Below, one piece after another: positions 14,579 through 17,577 of a DNA stretch of 17,577 nucleotides. How positions within the stretch are numbered: position 1 is the stretch's first letter; each line of letters starts with the position of its first letter. The position numbers and the translations under genes were made by a program. Origin of the DNA: JBIICS01 sp044238735 (GTDB taxonomy: Bacteria > Bacteroidota > Bacteroidia > UBA4408); the NCBI GenBank assembly GCA_044238735.1, contig JBIICS010000053.1, positions 1 to 17,577 of the forward strand, read 5' to 3'. The notes beneath the pieces are model-generated. The model searched no databases. It was not told the origin of the DNA and saw only the letters and a program-made list of their open reading frames with translations.

Positions 14579-16027
14579 ATGATAAGTTTACTTTTAGTTG
14601 TTCTCCCCATAATAATAGGCATCGAGTTGTTGCTTATTAAATCTGAAAACGTTAAACAATGGGCTTTTATTCAGTCCCTGGTTGTGTTTGGAATCTCTTT
14701 AGTTCCCTATTTCTCTTTCCAACCAACAGCAGACTATCAATTTGTTTTTTCTCAGCCCTGGTTTCCTGAAGCTGGTTTAACCATTAAATTAGGAATAGAT
14801 GGAATAAGTTATCTCCTCGTGTTATTAACTACCTTTTTAACACCTCTTATCATATTGTCTTCTTTTAAACACCAGTACAAAAATGCTAATGTGTTCTATG
14901 CGCTCATTATGTTTATGCAAGCGGCATTATTGGGGGTGTTTATGGCTATGGATGCCTTACTTTTTTATATTTTTTGGGAACTTGCACTAATTCCTGTTTA
15001 TTTTCTCTCTGCTCTTTGGGGTGGAGAAAATCGAGTAAAAATTACCTTTAAATTTTTTCTTTATACTGTTGTAGGTAGTTTATTTATGTTAGCTGCAATT
15101 GCTTACATCTACTTCCAAACCCCGGGTTCGCATAGTTTTGATGTTGCTGAGTTTTATACAGTTATTTTAAGCGACGACAGTCAGCGTTGGCTGTTCTGGT
15201 GTTTCTTTATCGCTTTTGCAATAAAAATGCCTGTTTTTCCTTTTCATACTTGGCAACCCGATACTTATACCGTTTCTCCAACCCCGGCCACCATGTTACT
15301 TTCTGGCATTATGCTTAAAATGGGTATTTATGGTGTTATTCGCTGGCTATTGCCAGTTGTTCCTTTTGGAGTTGAATGCTATGGAGGCATTGCGGTGGGG
15401 CTCTCGATTATCGGAATTGTTTACGCCTCCTTTTTGGCAATTATTCAAAAAGACGCCAAACGATTAGTGGCTTATTCCTCTATTGCTCACGTTGGATTAA
15501 TTGCTGCCGGTGTTTTTGTTTTAAACTCACAAGGCATGGAAGGCGCTGTAATTCAAATGTTAAGCCATGGTATTAATGTTGTGGGGTTATTTTTTATTTT
15601 AGATATCATTTCCTCAAAAACCGGTACTCGCCAAATTGAAGAATTGGGCGGTATTGCCAACAAAGCACCACATTTTGCCGTATTGTTCATGATTATAATG
15701 ATGGCAAGTGTTGCGTTGCCTTTAACCAATGGTTTTATTGGAGAGTTTATGTTATTAATGGGTGTTTTTAAATATAGCGTTTGGGGTGCTGTGTTTGCAG
15801 GTTTAACAATTATTTTGGGTGCAATCTATATGCTCAATACTTACAAAAAAGTGATGTTTGGTCCGGAATCAGCGGCAACTATTGGCTTTTCTGATATTGG
15901 AGTAAATGAAAAAGCAGTTTTAATTCCAATTGTAATCATGATCTTTTGGATTGGTTTGTACCCCAAAACGTTTACAGATATTGCGCAACCCGCAGTAGAA
16001 CAATTGGTTAATATTATTAATAAATAA
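14579..16027 (+). CDS. nuoM: NADH-quinone oxidoreductase subunit M (complex I antiporter-like subunit)
   Basis: The product has 482 residues from ATG 14579 and about 14 membrane helices; it belongs to the proton-pumping membrane arm of respiratory complex I. Key charged residues of the antiporter-like channel are all present: Glu134 in FWELALIPVYFL (TM5), Lys216 in AFAIKMPVFPFHTWQPD (TM7), Lys247 in GIMLKMGIYG (TM8) and Glu389 in NGFIGEFMLL (TM12, the NuoM-specific acid). The HTWQPD and AYSSIAHVG segments are standard. The open frame could begin ten codons earlier at 14549 with MPIPVCNRKH, but those residues are polar and lie at the promoter, while MISLLLVVLP starts the first helix. nuoN follows after nine bases. 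No nuoL precedes it; the upstream gene is a divergent phosphatase. Confidence 0.95.
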   Translation: MISLLLVVLPIIIGIELLLIKSENVKQWAFIQSLVVFGISLVPYFSFQPTADYQFVFSQPWFPEAGLTIKLGIDGISYLLVLLTTFLTPLIILSSFKHQYKNANVFYALIMFMQAALLGVFMAMDALLFYIFWELALIPVYFLSALWGGENRVKITFKFFLYTVVGSLFMLAAIAYIYFQTPGSHSFDVAEFYTVILSDDSQRWLFWCFFIAFAIKMPVFPFHTWQPDTYTVSPTPATMLLSGIMLKMGIYGVIRWLLPVVPFGVECYGGIAVGLSIIGIVYASFLAIIQKDAKRLVAYSSIAHVGLIAAGVFVLNSQGMEGAVIQMLSHGINVVGLFFILDIISSKTGTRQIEELGGIANKAPHFAVLFMIIMMASVALPLTNGFIGEFMLLMGVFKYSVWGAVFAGLTIILGAIYMLNTYKKVMFGPESAATIGFSDIGVNEKAVLIPIVIMIFWIGLYPKTFTDIAQPAVEQLVNIINK

Positions 16028-16036
16028 ACTATTTAT

Positions 16037-17416
16037 ATGAATGCCCTTGTAAGCCTCTCCGTTCTTGGTGTTATAGCTTTAATTAGCGGCCTTTTCAGCT
16101 TACGCAAAATGGTTATTCCAATTTCGGTAATTGGGTTAATTGCGGTTATAGGCTTAAGTGTGGCCGATTGGGATTCTTCCCTTCGTTGGTACAACGATAT
16201 GTTGTTTATAAACAATTACTCTATTGTTTTTACATCGTTAATGGCCTTTACAACTCTTCTAATAGTTTTATTGTATAGCAACCAAGCCGATTCCTTAGAT
16301 GTACCAATAGCAGAAACTGTTGCATTGCTAATTTTTGCTCTAACAGGAGCCATGGTTATGGTCTCTTTCTCCAATCTAACCATGTTATTTTTGGGAATAG
16401 AAATTATGTCTATATCGGTTTATATTTTAGCAGGCTCCCGTAAACGCGATTTCTTTTCTAACGAAGCTGCTCTTAAATACTTTTTAATGGGTGCTTTTGC
16501 AACCGGAATCATTTTATTTGGTATTGCTCTCCTATACGGAGTTACCGGTTCATTTCATTTAACAGGTATTAAGCAATATGTTATTAATAATGTTAACACC
16601 CTTCCTTCCATTTTTTATGCTGGCGTTTTATTAGTGATGGTGGGAATGGCTTTTAAAATCTCTGCTGTGCCCTTTCACTTCTGGGCTCCAGATGTTTACC
16701 AAGGTGCTCCAACGGTCGTAACCGCTTTTATGGCTACTGTTGTAAAAACAGCCGGTATTGCGGCGCTTTATCGATTGTTTAGCGAAGCATTTGGAGATAT
16801 TGAAGGTTATTGGGCCAAAACGCTTATGATTATTTCGGCTTTAACCATGACTGTTGGTAACATTTCGGCTGTTGTGCAAACCAGTGTTAAACGTACTCTT
16901 GCTTATTCGTCTATTGGTCATGCTGGATATTTTTTATTGGCTATTTTTTCAATGGGTAACAATTCGGCTAATGCTATTCTCCTTTATGCTGCGGCATACT
17001 CGTTAGCGTCTGTTGTTTTGTTTTTAGGCGTAATAATGGTTGAGGAGCAAACAAAAGATGATTCTTTTGAAGGTTTTAATGGTTTAGCTAAACGAAATCC
17101 TTTATTGGCTTTTGGAATTGCGGTTGCGCTTTTCTCAATGGCAGGTATTCCTCCTGCTGCAGGATTTATGGCAAAATTTTCGGTATTTTCTGCCGCTATC
17201 AGTAAAAACTATGTTTGGATGGTTATATTGGCCGTTGTTAACTCCTGTATAGGTATCTTTTATTATTTCAGAATTATAAAAGCAATGTATATGGCTGATC
17301 CTACTTCTGAAGAAAAATTAAGTCTTAGTTCTATTCAAAATACAGTATTAGTCTTAACCTGTATCTTAACCATTCTTCTTGGTATTGCGCCCGGACTAAT
17401 TCTAAACTTAATTTAG
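16037..17416 (+). CDS. nuoN: NADH-quinone oxidoreductase subunit N (complex I antiporter-like subunit)
   Basis: The product has 459 residues and about 14 membrane helices. It belongs to the membrane arm of complex I next to NuoM and NuoK and takes part in proton translocation. Channel residues are conserved: Glu122 in FLGIEIMSISVYIL (TM5), Lys207 in GMAFKISAVPFHFWAPDVY (TM7), Lys237 in TVVKTAGIAALYR (TM8) and Lys380 in AGFMAKFSVF (TM12, where NuoM has Glu). PFHFWAPDVYQGAPT and AYSSIGHAGY are family signatures. The start ATG lies nine bases after the nuoM stop, so the pair is co-transcribed and probably translated in similar amounts. The gene ends the recognisable nuo series; nothing coding follows in the remaining 161 bases. 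Confidence 0.95.
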   Translation: MNALVSLSVLGVIALISGLFSLRKMVIPISVIGLIAVIGLSVADWDSSLRWYNDMLFINNYSIVFTSLMAFTTLLIVLLYSNQADSLDVPIAETVALLIFALTGAMVMVSFSNLTMLFLGIEIMSISVYILAGSRKRDFFSNEAALKYFLMGAFATGIILFGIALLYGVTGSFHLTGIKQYVINNVNTLPSIFYAGVLLVMVGMAFKISAVPFHFWAPDVYQGAPTVVTAFMATVVKTAGIAALYRLFSEAFGDIEGYWAKTLMIISALTMTVGNISAVVQTSVKRTLAYSSIGHAGYFLLAIFSMGNNSANAILLYAAAYSLASVVLFLGVIMVEEQTKDDSFEGFNGLAKRNPLLAFGIAVALFSMAGIPPAAGFMAKFSVFSAAISKNYVWMVILAVVNSCIGIFYYFRIIKAMYMADPTSEEKLSLSSIQNTVLVLTCILTILLGIAPGLILNLI

Positions 17417-17439
17417 TCTTCTCTTTTCTCTTTCTTGTT

Positions 17440-17464
17440 AAGCCAAAATCTTGAGGTCTTTTTT
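17440..17464 (+). terminator. Possible weak terminator after nuoN
   Basis: AAGCC (17440-17444) can pair with GG-T-CTT (17455-17460) if one T is bulged, and a run of six T residues (17459-17464) follows. The stem is short and imperfect, so this is a guess about where the nuoMN transcript ends. Confidence 0.28.
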
Positions 17465-17473
17465 ATGATTTAA

Positions 17474-17496
17474 TTAATATTGCCTAGGAATATTAA
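17474..17496. repeat. Imperfect 23-base palindrome downstream of nuoN
   Basis: TTAATATT (17474-17481) and AATATTAA (17489-17496) are exact inverted copies around GCCTAGG, whose last six bases are themselves a palindrome. The whole is nearly symmetrical and resembles a dimeric-regulator operator more than a terminator, since only four A residues and no T tract follow. It may belong to a gene beyond the right edge. Confidence 0.4.
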
Positions 17497-17577
17497 AACA
17501 AATGAAGTTGTTTTTAGTTTCTTACAAGATATTGCTATATAATATTTTTAAAGAGTAAGTTTTATAATTAATTGCAC

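Noticed and set aside
1..17577. Mobile elements, CRISPR arrays, restriction or toxin-antitoxin and phage-defence genes
   Set aside because: No transposase, integrase, Cas, nuclease or toxin motif was found in any frame, and no evenly spaced short direct repeats are present; the only tandem repeat is coding, inside the T9SS cargo gene.

Overview
The window looks like chromosomal DNA of a Bacteroidota bacterium (Flavobacteriales or a related order; the genus cannot be told from this sequence). It is AT-rich. One gene encodes a secreted protein with GEVED-type repeats and a C-terminal type IX secretion (T9SS) sorting domain, which is restricted to this phylum. Start codons lack Shine-Dalgarno sequences, and several genes are preceded by the Bacteroidota -7 promoter element TAnnTTTG. 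I see no tRNA, rRNA, CRISPR array, insertion sequence, integrase or attachment site.

Layout. Bases 2-148 (+) are the last 48 codons of a probable FAD/NAD(P)-dependent oxidoreductase. It converges on a minus-strand run reaching from about 14.2 kb down to 220. Read in transcription order, that run holds: a periplasmic PAP2 phosphatase (14241-13435), an aspartate-type PLP aminotransferase (13380-12190), a DUF2279 exported protein (12162-11257), a 1044-residue T9SS cargo protein (11211-8077) with its own promoter and terminator, an ALDH8/hydroxymuconic-semialdehyde-type aldehyde dehydrogenase (7989-6544), a SAM-dependent methyltransferase (6522-5668), two large multi-pass membrane proteins resembling GT-C glycosyltransferases (5646-3820 and 3820-2111), a jelly-roll lipoprotein (1910-1395) and an acyltransferase-3 membrane protein (1383-220). 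From 14579 the plus strand carries nuoM and nuoN, the last two antiporter-like subunits of respiratory complex I.

How the genes may work together. The 220-6522 block reads as a small surface-glycan module: methyltransferase, two GT-C-like proteins with extracytoplasmic beta-rich C-terminal domains, a lipoprotein with a carbohydrate-binding-like fold, and an O-acyltransferase. It is the best candidate here for something undescribed, but its chemistry is inferred only from fold, motifs and context. nuoM and nuoN form a tight pair driven from the 337-base divergent region and have no nuoL or other nuo gene before them, so complex I genes are probably split in this genome.

Four starts were moved downstream of the longest open frame (1910, 7989, 14241, 14579). 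The reasons are signal-peptide or family alignment and, in most cases, a promoter-like -7 element lying inside or over the discarded extension.
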